A stretch of 6,871 nt of DNA, taken from contig JAHQVR010000198.1 in the NCBI GenBank assembly GCA_019634245.1, positions 1 to 6,871 of the forward strand. Reading direction: 5' to 3'. Below, one piece after another: positions 6,868 to 6,871 of the stretch (within the stretch, counting starts at the first letter, position 1; every line of letters begins with the position of its first letter). Source of the DNA: Gammaproteobacteria bacterium. GTDB taxonomy: Bacteria > Pseudomonadota > Gammaproteobacteria > Granulosicoccales > Granulosicoccaceae. The notes under the pieces are model-generated. The model worked only from the letters and a program-made list of their open reading frames with translations. It ran no database searches and was not told the DNA's origin. The position numbers and the translations under genes are program-made.

Positions 6868-6871
6868 ATGA
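6868..6871 (+). CDS. Possible start of a downstream gene, cut by the window edge
   Basis: An ATG at 6868-6870 is preceded by GAGG with a 9-base gap, a reasonable Shine-Dalgarno arrangement. An in-frame ATG at 6853 (ATG AGG TCG ACT TAC ATG) is an alternative start but would lack this site. Only the first bases are present, so no product can be assigned. The 166-base gap after rluC suggests its own promoter or a long leader rather than tight coupling. Confidence 0.3.

Overview
The window looks like chromosomal DNA from a gammaproteobacterium. The evidence is an RNase E whose catalytic half follows Escherichia coli RNase E almost residue for residue (D303, D346, C404 and C407 fall at the same positions), transcribed divergently from a RluC-type pseudouridine synthase. 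This rne/rluC head-to-head arrangement is typical of gammaproteobacteria. The exact order cannot be named from the sequence alone.

Layout, left to right. (1) Positions 1-240, minus strand: the 5' part of a small membrane-anchored protein that leaves the window on the left inside a perfect 15-bp tandem repeat encoding Thr-Gly-Ser-Ser-Gly. (2) A 244-bp divergent intergenic region. (3) Positions 485-1906, plus strand: a dynamin/EHD-like GTPase with a hydrophobic membrane segment near the C-terminus. (4) A 61-bp convergent gap with a 12-position imperfect hairpin. (5) Positions 1968-5303, minus strand: rne, 1111 codons, with a conserved catalytic half, a recognisable membrane-binding amphipathic helix, an RGG-like box, and a very long low-complexity hydrophilic tail. 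(6) A 459-bp divergent region with a good sigma-70-like promoter for rne about 350 nt upstream of its start codon, and several inverted repeats, consistent with a long regulated rne leader. (7) Positions 5763-6701, plus strand: rluC. (8) A 170-bp tail with an elaborate potential stem-loop and, at the very edge, a plausible ribosome binding site and start codon of another gene.

How the genes relate: RNase E (mRNA decay, rRNA/tRNA processing) and RluC (23S rRNA pseudouridylation) both serve RNA metabolism and share a bidirectional control region. The GTPase and the small repeat-bearing membrane protein share another divergent control region and are both predicted to be membrane-associated, so a shared role in membrane remodelling is possible but is inference only. 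I saw no mobile element, tRNA, rRNA or CRISPR array. The window is mostly housekeeping; the least understood parts are the GTPase, the TGSSG-repeat protein and the RNA structures in the non-coding gaps.
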